Made by a program: the position numbers and the translations under genes. 64,000 bases of DNA from Calothrix sp. NIES-2098 (GTDB lineage Bacteria > Cyanobacteriota > Cyanobacteriia > Cyanobacteriales > Nostocaceae): the NCBI GenBank assembly GCA_002368175.1, contig AP018172.1:4777001-4841000 (forward strand), in the 5' to 3' direction. Below, in pieces: positions 9,116 to 17,217 of the stretch. Numbering within the stretch: the first letter of the stretch is position 1; every line of letters starts with the position of its first letter. The notes beneath the pieces are model-generated. The model did not search any database, was not told the DNA's origin, and saw only the letters and a program-made list of their open reading frames with translations.

Positions 9116-10003
9116 ATGAGTCCCCGCGCACTGCTGTTAATAAATCGTCATGCTCGCCAAGGACAAAAGCGTCTCACAGAAGCGATTGAATGCCTAAAAA
9201 AATCGGGCTTTGATTTAATTGAAGAATCTACAGAACATCCCAACCGTCTGACGGAAATTATTCTTCAATACCGAGATAAAGTTGATTTGGTAATTGTTGG
9301 TGGTGGGGATGGTACGCTCAATGCTGCGGTGGATGCTTTAGTTGATACGCAATTACCTTTAGGTATCTTACCTTTAGGAACAGCTAACGATTTAGCCAGG
9401 ACTCTAGGAATCCCCAATTCTTTAACCGAAGCGTGCAAAATTATTGCCACAGGAGAGCAGCGCCGCATTGATTTAGGATGGGTAAATGGCAAGCATTTTT
9501 TCAACGTCGCCAGTATGGGACTGAGTGTGAAAATTACCCAACGACTAACCAAAGAAGTAAAGCGCCGTTGGGGAGTATTTGCTTATCTAGCCACAGCATT
9601 GCAAGTAATCTGGGAATCTCGACCTTTTAGCGCAGAAATTCGCATTAACGGTGAATCGATTCGCGTGCGAACAGTACAGATTGCCGTAGGCAATGGTCGC
9701 TATTATGGTGGGGGAATGGCAGTAGCTCACGATGCCACAATCGACGATCAAAGACTGGATCTCTATAGCTTGGAAATTAATCATTGGTGGCAAATCATAC
9801 CCTTACTTCCAGCTATGCGACAAGGGAAACACATAAAATGGCGGGAAGTTCGTGCTTTGCGAGGTCAAGAAATGGAAGTACATACCCGCAAACCACGCCC
9901 CATTAATACTGATGGCGAAATAACTACCTATACCCCTGCACATTTTTTTGTTATCCCTAAAGCTGTAGCTGTGTTTGTCCCATCAGGAGGAGCGCAGGTT
10001 TAA
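9116..10003 (+). CDS. Diacylglycerol kinase-family lipid kinase
   Basis: The 295-residue protein has the catalytic domain of DagK/YegS lipid kinases. The nucleotide-binding GGGDGTLNAAVDAL motif lies near residues 62-75, followed by PLGTANDLARTLGIP and the C-terminal domain with NTDGE. Enzymes of this family phosphorylate diacylglycerol, sphingoid bases or similar lipids with ATP at the membrane face. The exact substrate cannot be read from sequence. Length is standard. The gene is 116 bases or more ahead of exoD with no clear operon link. Confidence 0.88.
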   Translation: MSPRALLLINRHARQGQKRLTEAIECLKKSGFDLIEESTEHPNRLTEIILQYRDKVDLVIVGGGDGTLNAAVDALVDTQLPLGILPLGTANDLARTLGIPNSLTEACKIIATGEQRRIDLGWVNGKHFFNVASMGLSVKITQRLTKEVKRRWGVFAYLATALQVIWESRPFSAEIRINGESIRVRTVQIAVGNGRYYGGGMAVAHDATIDDQRLDLYSLEINHWWQIIPLLPAMRQGKHIKWREVRALRGQEMEVHTRKPRPINTDGEITTYTPAHFFVIPKAVAVFVPSGGAQV

Positions 10004-10128
10004 TTTTTGCGTGCTAGATTAGCAACACTTAACATCATAAAAATAAATAAAATTTGATTTTTTACGGAATTCTTTGTAGAACAAATGTATACCTTGATAA
10101 ACGATTTACTTAACTAAAGTTGGGTATT

Positions 10129-10761
10129 GTGAAAAGTCGCCAAGACTCAAGCCAAATGCATCTCGGATTCTCTCAAGAAATTAAATCATTATTACAACAC
10201 TTAGCCGAACACCCATTAACCTTAGGAGAGATTTTGGCAAAAACTTCCGAAAGGGGTTTTAGCTTGGTAATTGCAATGTTAGTTTTGCCCTTTTTATTTC
10301 CTATGCCACCCGGATTAACTGGGCCATTTGGCGCTGCTTGCTTGTTATTATCATTGCAGATGGTTTTAGGAAGGCGATCGCCTTGGCTACCCAAAAGAAT
10401 TGCCAACTATAAATTTCCTCGGCGCTTTGCCCAAGTATTGTTACATAACCTGCGACAAGTTACTAGAATATTAGAAAAAATTGCCCGTCCCCGGTTAGCA
10501 AAAATTGCCAATAGTCATTGGGCTTGGCGATTCAATGGGTTTTGTATTTCGTGGTTAACTGTATTACTAATTTCACCAATTCCCTTAACAAATCCCATCC
10601 CTACTGTTGGGATTTTACTATTAGCAGTTTCTACCATTGAATCTGACGGTTTATTGATGTGTATTAGCTATATATTAACTGTCATTATTACAGGAATATT
10701 TGGATTTATCGGTTATGCGCTGTGGTTAGCTCCGAGTTTATTACCATCTATTTTAAGGTGA
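10129..10761 (+). CDS. exoD: ExoD-family exopolysaccharide synthesis protein
   Basis: This membrane protein of about 210 residues matches the ExoD family: an N-terminal segment with HPLTLGEILAKTSERGF, then LVLPFLFPMPPG, LLSLQMVLGRRSPWLPKRI and three or four hydrophobic helices. ExoD was first described in rhizobial exopolysaccharide production and alkaline tolerance; its biochemical action is unknown. The start is uncertain. GTG at 10129 is used here, but TTG at 10120 and ATG at 10156 are in frame and none has a strong ribosome-binding site. A hairpin follows the stop codon. Confidence 0.82.
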   Translation: MKSRQDSSQMHLGFSQEIKSLLQHLAEHPLTLGEILAKTSERGFSLVIAMLVLPFLFPMPPGLTGPFGAACLLLSLQMVLGRRSPWLPKRIANYKFPRRFAQVLLHNLRQVTRILEKIARPRLAKIANSHWAWRFNGFCISWLTVLLISPIPLTNPIPTVGILLLAVSTIESDGLLMCISYILTVIITGIFGFIGYALWLAPSLLPSILR

Positions 10762-10775
10762 ATTAAATAATAAAA

Positions 10776-10798
10776 GTCCCCAACGTAAAATTGGGGAC
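10776..10798. terminator. Bidirectional hairpin between exoD and phnE
   Basis: GTCCCCAA (10776-10783) and TTGGGGAC (10791-10798) form a perfect 8-bp stem with a 7-base loop. It lies 15 bases after the exoD stop. On the minus strand it is followed by TTTTATT, which suits termination of phnDCE, whose last gene ends about 80 bases away. Confidence 0.7.
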
Positions 10799-10877
10799 GG
10801 GACTTAAAATTAAGGTGCATCTACCATCTCTATATCCATGCATTATTTTGGGCGATCGGGACAAAATTAAATCTCTA

Positions 10878-11672
10878 CTACATGGAATCGAGGCGACGGC
10901 GTAACTGGCTACTAAAAGCATCGATTACTGTAACAACTACCAACAAAACCAACATCATAGTTGTAGCTTTGTTGTACTCAAAACCATCAATGTAACTTTT
11001 CAATTGAAAACCAATTCCACCTGCGCCGACTACACCTAAAACAGAAGCAGCACGGATATTGTATTCAAACATCCATAAGGTATAACCTAATCCTAATGGC
11101 AGCACTTGAGGTAAAATTCCATATTGGGCAATTTGCAGCTTTGATGCTCCGATCGCTTCTAAAGAATCTAAAGAACGAGAATCAACTGCTTCGATCGCCT
11201 GTTGATAAAATTTAGCCAAATAGCCAATAGTATAAATTCCTAAAGCTAAGGTTCCTGCGGGTGCGCCTAACCCAGTGGCGGCGACAAAAATTAGCCCCAG
11301 AATAATTGAAGGGACGGAACGCACAGCATTTTGGAGTAAATTCGCCAACCATTGCAACCATTTTGGTGCAACGTTGTTGGCGCTAGCAATGGCAATGGGT
11401 AAGGAAATAATTGCGCCGATTGTAGTACCCCATAGCGACATCTGTACAGTTTCAATCAGTGCTTTAATCGCTATATCTAAAACTGTCAAATCTGGAGGGA
11501 ATAGTCTAGAGATGAAATCAGTTATGTAAGGCCAACTATTAGTAATTAAATTAAAATCAAGTTGGAGTCCTTGTAATGCCCAAATATAAACTACAACTAG
11601 AATTAATAAAATGATGACAGGACTTACCCAAGGGTAGCGCCGCAGAAGATTTGAATTGAAAAAGTAATTCAT
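10878..11672 (-). CDS. phnE: Phosphonate/phosphite ABC transporter permease PhnE
   Basis: PhnE is the permease of a phosphonate-type ABC importer. The 264-residue protein has about six membrane segments and a BPD_transp_1 domain. The EAA-like loop is near residues 175-200 (LDSLEAIGASKLQIAQYGILPQVLP, a PhnE hallmark), and IRAASVLGVVGAGGIG follows. It is the last gene of phnD-phnC-phnE on the minus strand, 24 bases after phnC. No C-P lyase genes are nearby, so the cargo could be phosphonates, phosphite or another oxyanion. Confidence 0.9.
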   Translation of the reverse strand: MNYFFNSNLLRRYPWVSPVIILLILVVVYIWALQGLQLDFNLITNSWPYITDFISRLFPPDLTVLDIAIKALIETVQMSLWGTTIGAIISLPIAIASANNVAPKWLQWLANLLQNAVRSVPSIILGLIFVAATGLGAPAGTLALGIYTIGYLAKFYQQAIEAVDSRSLDSLEAIGASKLQIAQYGILPQVLPLGLGYTLWMFEYNIRAASVLGVVGAGGIGFQLKSYIDGFEYNKATTMMLVLLVVVTVIDAFSSQLRRRLDSM

Positions 11673-11696
11673 AAATTTGTATTTGCCCCGAACACT

Positions 11697-12425
11697 CTAC
11701 ACGTGGGAAAATTTCGCTTGCAAGTTTTCACAAGGGCCGTCGTAAACAATGCGTCCTGCATTAACAACGATCGCTCTTTGGGCATATTTTGCTGCTATTG
11801 CCAAATCATGCAAAACTACGATAATTGTCATGCCTTGCTGGGAGTGCAATTCTGATAAAGTCTGCATTACTTGTTGGCAAGCCATTACATCTAACCCAGC
11901 GGTTGGTTCATCGGCTAAGAGAATTTGTGGTGATTGAATTAAAGCACGGGCGATCGCTACTCTTTGTTGTTGTCCGCCGCTGAGTTGGCTGGTTTTTTGA
12001 TAGGCTAATTCCTTTAAACCCAACTGTGCCAATAAATCTAATGCCAAAAGGCGATCGCGTTTAGGAAATCCCAATAGAGTTTGCCAAGTTGTCCTCGTAC
12101 CGAGGCGTCCACAGAGAACATTTTCAATTGCCGATAATTGACGAATTAATCCACCACCTTGAAATAACATCCCCACATCATGCCGAATTGCTGGTAGCGT
12201 GCGCTGAGTTAGCGTCACACCATTAATCTGAATTTCTCCCTCTGCTAAGGGGACTAATCCCACAAGCGATCGCAGTAGGGTTGATTTACCAGCACCATTG
12301 AGTCCCAGCAACACTACAAATTCTCCTCGCTGAATCTGGCAATTTATGCCATTGAGAATGGGGCGATTTAGAGCCGCAGTATAAGTTGTTTTTAAGTTGT
12401 GACACTCAATTACGTAATCTCTCAT
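11697..12425 (-). CDS. phnC: Phosphonate ABC transporter ATPase PhnC
   Basis: This 242-residue ABC ATPase has Walker A GLNGAGKST (41-49), signature LSGGQQQR, Walker B ILLADEPTAGLD and the switch histidine in VVLHDLAIA. It energises the PhnDE importer at the inner membrane face. The length is normal for PhnC. It lies between phnD and phnE on the same strand; a strong hairpin occupies the gap to phnD, which may allow more binding protein than ATPase to be made. Confidence 0.9.
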   Translation of the reverse strand: MRDYVIECHNLKTTYTAALNRPILNGINCQIQRGEFVVLLGLNGAGKSTLLRSLVGLVPLAEGEIQINGVTLTQRTLPAIRHDVGMLFQGGGLIRQLSAIENVLCGRLGTRTTWQTLLGFPKRDRLLALDLLAQLGLKELAYQKTSQLSGGQQQRVAIARALIQSPQILLADEPTAGLDVMACQQVMQTLSELHSQQGMTIIVVLHDLAIAAKYAQRAIVVNAGRIVYDGPCENLQAKFSHV

Positions 12426-12455
12426 CCCTACAATTCCACTAACAATTAACAGGTA

Positions 12456-12501
12456 TTCAATGAACAGTTATCAGACTGATTACTGATAACTGTCCATTGA
12501 A
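12456..12501 (-). promoter_or_regulatory. Intercistronic hairpin between phnD and phnC
   Basis: ACAGTTATCAG (12464-12474) pairs exactly with CTGATAACTGT (12483-12493). After one mismatch the stem continues for seven more pairs (12456-12462 with 12495-12501), giving an 18-of-19 bp stem and an 8-base loop directly after the phnD stop codon. It has no U-run, so RNA stabilisation or partial termination is more likely than a full stop. Confidence 0.75.
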
Positions 12502-12502
12502 A

Positions 12503-13477
12503 TTAGGGTGCAATACCCACGCGTGTGAGTGCATCCCGAATTGGTGCTAGGTGACGATTGTGATCTACTCTCACCAATTCTGTAGAGTTATACAAGTTAC
12601 GTAGTAGCTGGTTATTTTGTGACTGATTTAACTTGAGTAAGGCATTAATAATTTTTTCGCGATCGGGGGCAGGAACATCATCATCAATGGCGATACCATG
12701 AGCAGGTACACCAGAAATTCTATGCAGCACTCGCAACTGACTTTTTTCTTCTGGTGTAATATACGGTGAATTTAAGGCATATTCTGATACAACAGCCACA
12801 TCTGCTTGTCCGCGAAGAACAGCTTGCAATGCTTTGCTGTAATTACCACCGTAGCTAATTTGACCGAAGAAACCATTTAGGCGATCGCTACTTTGTACAA
12901 ATCCTTGTTTTACCAATTCACTCACAGGGAAAATAAAACCTGAACCAGAAGTAGGGGAAGTAAACGCCATTTTTTTACCCCGCAGTTGTTCTAAGGTTGC
13001 TTTGGCGTTATTTCTGGATTTTAAAGGGCTATTGCTGGGAACAACAAATACTGAGCTATAAGTATGTCTTCCCGAATAATTATCGCGTACCTCAGCTAGA
13101 TATAAGCGAGAATTTGCCAATTGTTCCGCTTTCAGGGCTGGACGGCTACTCAAGAAAGCTACATCAGCCCGATTAGCTCTTAATGCTTCTACAGCAGCAG
13201 TATCATCGCCTACCTGTGCTTTGACGGGTATTCCTAGTTCTTTAGACAAAAATGCACCTACAGAATTCGCTTTATTTTGCAAATCTGTGGAATCAGCTCT
13301 GCTAGGAAAAACTATTGTCAAAGTCTTCAATTTTTGGGCAAGCAAAGTTGGCGCTTGTTGATTAAGAGTAGAATTAGCGGTAGTCGCTTCTACTTTCCCC
13401 AATGTGCTGAATCCTAAACCTGCCAGCGCTACAAATGCAGCACCAGCAGCTAACAAGCCCTTTTCCCTCACAGCCAT
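12503..13477 (-). CDS. phnD: Phosphonate/phosphate/phosphite-binding protein PhnD
   Basis: PhnD is the substrate-binding protein of the importer encoded with phnC and phnE. The 324-residue protein starts with a basic then hydrophobic signal region (about residues 5-30). It continues as a type II periplasmic binding fold with the family segments LTIVFPSRADSTDL, RADVAFLSSRPAL and FTSPTSGSGFIFPVSEL. No lipobox is evident. The gene heads the minus-strand phnDCE operon. Ligand identity (phosphonate, phosphite or phosphate ester) cannot be told without binding data. Confidence 0.9.
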   Translation of the reverse strand: MAVREKGLLAAGAAFVALAGLGFSTLGKVEATTANSTLNQQAPTLLAQKLKTLTIVFPSRADSTDLQNKANSVGAFLSKELGIPVKAQVGDDTAAVEALRANRADVAFLSSRPALKAEQLANSRLYLAEVRDNYSGRHTYSSVFVVPSNSPLKSRNNAKATLEQLRGKKMAFTSPTSGSGFIFPVSELVKQGFVQSSDRLNGFFGQISYGGNYSKALQAVLRGQADVAVVSEYALNSPYITPEEKSQLRVLHRISGVPAHGIAIDDDVPAPDREKIINALLKLNQSQNNQLLRNLYNSTELVRVDHNRHLAPIRDALTRVGIAP

Positions 13478-13675
13478 TGCTAACTCTCCATTAAGAACTA
13501 TTCTCAGTATTTTTGCAAATAAATTGCAACTAGCTCAATAAAGCAATCTAGGACTTTTAGGAATTAAAGTCAATATGAGATGTATCGTAATTCCTCAATG
13601 AAGCTTATAGACTCAAACCCCAAGCCGATCGATCCGGTGAAGTTGCTTTGGTGTTGCAAGCATAAACACAGGAAA

Positions 13676-13712
13676 AAATCAAAAACCCCACCTACAAAGA
13701 AGATGGAGTTTT
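13676..13712 (-). terminator. Intrinsic terminator after rph
   Basis: In the minus-strand RNA, bases 13712-13701 pair with 13693-13682 (AAAACTCCATCT with AGGTGGGGTTTT, two G-U pairs) around a 7-base loop, and a T-rich run follows. It lies 29 bases beyond the rph stop codon and fits a Rho-independent terminator. Confidence 0.75.
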
Positions 13713-13740
13713 CCGGTGACTTTTATAAAAATTTCCTTCC

Positions 13741-14484
13741 TCAATCGCCTACAAAAATTTCATCCCAATCGGTAATGGCTTCTTTTTGGGCAATTAATAA
13801 TTCCTGAATTCCTTGTTCTGCGAAATCTAACAACTGATTCAATTGGCTACGGCTAAAGCTTCCTTCTTCTGCTGTTCCCTGGACTTCAATTATTCCCAGG
13901 TTGTGATTCATCACGACGTTGAAATCTACTGTGGCCGCTACATCTTCGATATAGTTGAGATCTAAAAATGGCTCTTCTTCTAATAAACCTACTGAGACTG
14001 CTGCTATTTGTCCGCACAGAGGCGATCGCTCTAATACCCCTTGGCGTAATAATCGAGAAATGGCATTAGCTAACGCTACAAAGGAACCTGTAATTGCGGT
14101 TGTCCTCGTTCCCGCATCTGCTTGTAATACATCGGCGTCTACAGTCAGGGTGCGTTCTCCTAGCACCTCAAAATCTAATGCTGCGCGTAAACTGCGGCCA
14201 ATCAACCGTTGTATTTCTTGCGTCCGTCCTGACAATTTCATCAATTCCCGTTCTTGGCGTTGTTGAGTGGCGCTGGGAAGCATTCGATATTCAGCAGTTA
14301 ACCAACCCTTACCGCTACCGGCGAGAAACTTGGGCACTCCTTCTGTAACGCTGACAGTACAAAGTACCTGAGTATCGCCGCATTTTGTCAGCACAGAACC
14401 AGGAGCAAAGCGGGTAAAGCCACTGTCAAAGCTGATGGGACGGAGTTGGTAGGGGAACCTGCCGTCTGGACGCTGCCAAACCAT
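13741..14484 (-). CDS. rph: Ribonuclease PH
   Basis: RNase PH is a phosphate-dependent 3' exoribonuclease that trims tRNA 3' ends in the cytoplasm. The 247-residue protein has the complete family sequence: RPDGRFPYQLRP at the start, GDTQVLCTVSVTEGVP, the GWLTAEYRMLP substrate loop, RTQEIQRLIGRSLRAALD, the VDADVLQADAGTRTTAITG phosphate-binding region and LDLNYIEDVAATVDFNVV. Length is standard. It follows the adenylate-kinase-like gene on the same strand by 134 bases and ends at a good terminator. Confidence 0.96.
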   Translation of the reverse strand: MVWQRPDGRFPYQLRPISFDSGFTRFAPGSVLTKCGDTQVLCTVSVTEGVPKFLAGSGKGWLTAEYRMLPSATQQRQERELMKLSGRTQEIQRLIGRSLRAALDFEVLGERTLTVDADVLQADAGTRTTAITGSFVALANAISRLLRQGVLERSPLCGQIAAVSVGLLEEEPFLDLNYIEDVAATVDFNVVMNHNLGIIEVQGTAEEGSFSRSQLNQLLDFAEQGIQELLIAQKEAITDWDEIFVGD

Positions 14485-14618
14485 TGGAGTTGCCTCAGAA
14501 TGTTTATATGAAATACTGCCTTAAGGGTACCTCAGTGTCACAGTCATTCTAGAAGCCCGATTGTATAGTCAGGGCAAAATTAACGCGATGAAACTCTGTA
14601 GTAAAATTGCAGATTTTC

Positions 14619-15227
14619 TTAAGAAACTAAAAGTAGATTGAGAATAGTGTGATGCACAGCCTCTGGTGATTGGTCGCCATTAATCGTCAAAAGTCGGCGG
14701 CGACGGTCATAATATTCGAGTATGGGAACAGTGCGATCGTAGAATAACTCTATACGGCGCTGGACAATTTCGGGTTGCTCGTCGGGAAGCGATCGCCCCA
14801 AACAGCGATTAACCATAATAGCTTCTGGTACTTGTAAATAAATTGCCCAATCTAACTTTTGACCTAAATATTCTAATAAAAAATCTAATTCTTCGGCTTG
14901 GAAAGCAGTACGCGGATAACCTTCCAAAAGCCAACCCGATTTTAAATCCAGCTGTGTCAGCTGCATCCGAATCACTTCAATCATCATTTCATCAGGGACT
15001 AGCTCCCCTTTTTCTACGTATGGCTGTGCATGGCGTCCCAAATCACACAGGCTATCGTGGAAGTACAAAGGCAGACTATCTTCCTGTAAAACTAGCTGCT
15101 TGTCGCCAGACATTGCTTCTCGTAAAATTTCACCTGTAGAAATCTTAGGAATATCAAAGTGTCTACAAAGGTTTTGTGCTTGAGTGCTTTTCCCCGATCC
15201 TGAACCACCCAGAATCACCAATCTCAC
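14619..15227 (-). CDS. Adenylate kinase-like nucleoside monophosphate kinase
   Basis: This 202-residue protein transfers phosphate between nucleotides. It carries the P-loop GGSGSGKST (residues 7-15), the NMP-binding ISTGEILREAM segment, the LLEGYPRT motif and an arginine pair in the C-terminal lid region (RRIELFYDRTVP). The P-loop differs from the canonical GAPGAGKGTQ form and the lid is the short type without zinc cysteines. About 20 extra residues lie between the STGE motif and the helix before the GYPRT core. It is probably a second, divergent cyanobacterial adenylate kinase; AMP is the likely but unproven acceptor. Confidence 0.8.
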   Translation of the reverse strand: MRLVILGGSGSGKSTQAQNLCRHFDIPKISTGEILREAMSGDKQLVLQEDSLPLYFHDSLCDLGRHAQPYVEKGELVPDEMMIEVIRMQLTQLDLKSGWLLEGYPRTAFQAEELDFLLEYLGQKLDWAIYLQVPEAIMVNRCLGRSLPDEQPEIVQRRIELFYDRTVPILEYYDRRRRLLTINGDQSPEAVHHTILNLLLVS

Positions 15228-15571
15228 AACAATTCACTCCTCATAGTGTTAAATTTACTACTTACCTACTCTGTTGTGCCCAAACAAATGGGAAATCTAA
15301 CATTTACTGATTTTTAGCCCTTGCACCCAAAGATTTGATGAAATTTAACCAGTAGTTATGTGTTTTGATTATGACCACTGCTTGCATTTACGAGCCAGAA
15401 ATGTCAATATCATTAACTCTTGACTTCCCAGTAAACCTAGTGGTTGACTAAGAATGCAACTGACCCAATACAATACATTTGTGAAAATTGAATTGATTAT
15501 ACAGGTAGAATTGCGATTGCTAGTTTCAGCAAAATCTCTTTGATAATTTGTAATATTTAAAACTTTGATTT
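15228..15571. other. Divergent intergenic region
   Basis: This 344-base region separates the minus-strand kinase and the plus-strand CobA-like gene, so it should hold both promoters. It is AT-rich. No repeats, RNA genes or recognisable operators were seen. Confidence 0.4.
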
Positions 15572-16108
15572 ATGGTAGCCCAGCTAGATACCCCAAGTGT
15601 AAATTCGAGCCTAAATTTACCATCCCCTGTGGAAGGGCTAGTGCAAGTTTTTACTAGCACTCACCGGAACTTTTTTACAAACGTTATGGCTCAAGCACTG
15701 AGAATCGCAGGTCAAGGCACACCAGTGTTAGTAGTACAGTTTCTCAAAGGTGGCATTCGTCAAGGACACGAACGACCCATTCAAATGGGACAAAATTTAG
15801 ATTGGATTCGTTGCGATTTGCCTCGCTGTATCGATACACCACAGCTAGACGATACCGAAAATGAAGCCTTACAAAAACTGTGGCAACATACACAAAAGGT
15901 AGTATTCGAGGGTAAGTATTCTCTCGTTGTCTTAGATGAGTTAAGTTTAGCGATCAACTTTGGTTTGATTCCAGAAGCTGAAGTTTTAGGATTTTTAACA
16001 AAACGCCCTCCCCATATTGATATCATCCTGACTGGGCCAGATACACCTAAGTCTCTTTTAGATGTGGCAGATCAAATTACCGAAATTCGGCGCAGTCATA
16101 GCCCCTAG
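15572..16108 (+). CDS. CobA/CobO-like protein lacking the P-loop
   Basis: The 178-residue protein aligns along its length with cob(I)alamin adenosyltransferases of the CobA/BtuR type. It has VLVVQFLKGG, the Walker B-like YSLVVLDELSLAINFGLI, the KRPPHIDIILTGPDTP segment and a terminal DQITEIR motif. Where the family has a glycine-rich GKGKTTAA P-loop near the N-terminus, this protein has FTSTHRNFFTN, so ATP binding in the usual way looks lost. It may be a non-catalytic or altered-specificity paralogue. It precedes a small coiled-coil gene by 60 bases. Confidence 0.75.
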   Translation: MVAQLDTPSVNSSLNLPSPVEGLVQVFTSTHRNFFTNVMAQALRIAGQGTPVLVVQFLKGGIRQGHERPIQMGQNLDWIRCDLPRCIDTPQLDDTENEALQKLWQHTQKVVFEGKYSLVVLDELSLAINFGLIPEAEVLGFLTKRPPHIDIILTGPDTPKSLLDVADQITEIRRSHSP

Positions 16109-16168
16109 CTCGCATAGGATTAATCTATAAGGAATGAAACGTCTTCACCAAAAACCGCAAAAGGTTGT

Positions 16169-16471
16169 ATGAGCGATTCCTCAGGACAATACAATGGGCA
16201 AGCACAACCAAGCAGGCTTGAGCAAATAGAACTCCTGCTGCTACAAACTACTGCTAGCCTGAATCGCGTATCTCAACAGCAGGAAGTAAATACCCAAGCG
16301 ATCGCAATGCTTGGCGATAAAATTGACCGATTAGGCGATCGGCAAGATCGTTTTCAGTTGCAACTAGAAGAAAGCATTAGCGAGTTAATCAAAACGATTG
16401 ATTACGCTGTCGATCGGACTGAAGAACTGATTAAGCGTTTCTTAGAACAAAGTAGTAATGGACACGAGTAG
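16169..16471 (+). CDS. Small coiled-coil protein of unknown function
   Basis: This 100-residue protein is rich in Leu, Gln, Glu and Arg. From about residue 16 to 92 it shows heptad-like spacing typical of a coiled coil (SRLEQIELLLLQTTASL, then DKIDRLGDRQDRFQLQLEE). It has no signal or membrane segment. The ATG at 16169 and the conserved-looking codon use support a real gene. It lies between the CobA-like gene and dcd on the same strand. I do not recognise a named family. Confidence 0.65.
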   Translation: MSDSSGQYNGQAQPSRLEQIELLLLQTTASLNRVSQQQEVNTQAIAMLGDKIDRLGDRQDRFQLQLEESISELIKTIDYAVDRTEELIKRFLEQSSNGHE

Positions 16472-16588
16472 ACAATACTCAACTATTTTTTGTTTTTCTT
16501 TCTTTTGCTTTTTAGCTGTTGGTTTGTTAGGTGAAGAATGTGCCACTTCACGCTATCCTAGTACTTCGTCTGAGTTAGTTGTGAACTT

Positions 16589-17188
16589 GTGATTAAAAAC
16601 GATATCTGGATTACTCAAATGGCCCAAAAGGGTATGATTTCTCCTTTTGAGCCAACTTTAATTAGAAAAGTGCAACAAGACCAAGAAATAGGAACTAAAC
16701 CAGTCATCAGCTATGGTTTATCTTCCTATGGCTATGATATCCGCCTTTCGCCTTCCGAGTTTCGCATTTTTCGTCACATTCCTGGAACTGTTATCGATCC
16801 CAAAAATTTTAATCCTCAGAATCTAGAATCAACGCCTTTACATACAGATGTAAACGGTAGTTATTTTATCTTACCTGCGCATTCTTATGGTTTGGGCGTA
16901 GCTTTAGAAAAACTAGAGGTTCCCAATAATATCACTGTAATTTGTATTGGGAAATCCACCTATGCACGTTGTGGAATCATTGCCAATTTAACTCCGGCTG
17001 AGGCTGCTTGGCGAGGTCATTTGACCTTAGAGTTTTCTAATTCTTCTAGTGCCGATTGTCGCATCTACGCTAATGAAGGAGTTGTACAGTTGTTATTTTT
17101 AGAAGGCGAACCCTGCGCTATTAGTTACGAAGCTCGTCAAGGCAAATATCAGGATCAAGCGGAAATGGTGACGCTAGCAAAAGTCTAA
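16589..17188 (+). CDS. dcd: dCTP deaminase
   Basis: Dcd converts dCTP to dUTP, feeding dTMP synthesis. The 199-residue protein starts at GTG 16589, giving the usual beginning IKNDIWITQMAQKGMI. It contains SYGYDIRLSP, the GKSTYARCGI motif with the conserved Ser and Arg, and the catalytic-glutamate stretch AAWRGHLTLEFSN. Length and motifs fit Dcd rather than the bifunctional deaminase-dUTPase. It is convergent with thyX, which starts from the other side and ends only 29 bases away, so two steps of thymidylate supply adjoin each other. Confidence 0.95.
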   Translation: MIKNDIWITQMAQKGMISPFEPTLIRKVQQDQEIGTKPVISYGLSSYGYDIRLSPSEFRIFRHIPGTVIDPKNFNPQNLESTPLHTDVNGSYFILPAHSYGLGVALEKLEVPNNITVICIGKSTYARCGIIANLTPAEAAWRGHLTLEFSNSSSADCRIYANEGVVQLLFLEGEPCAISYEARQGKYQDQAEMVTLAKV

Positions 17189-17217
17189 TGTTTAAATTTT
17201 AAATTGGAGTCCAGCAT

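Noticed and set aside
10878..13477. Complete phosphonate degradation (C-P lyase) pathway
   Set aside because: Only the importer phnDCE is present; no phnG-M genes occur here.
13580..13807. 75-residue plus frame overlapping the rph terminator and 3' end
   Set aside because: It spans the rph stop and terminator and has no homology signs.
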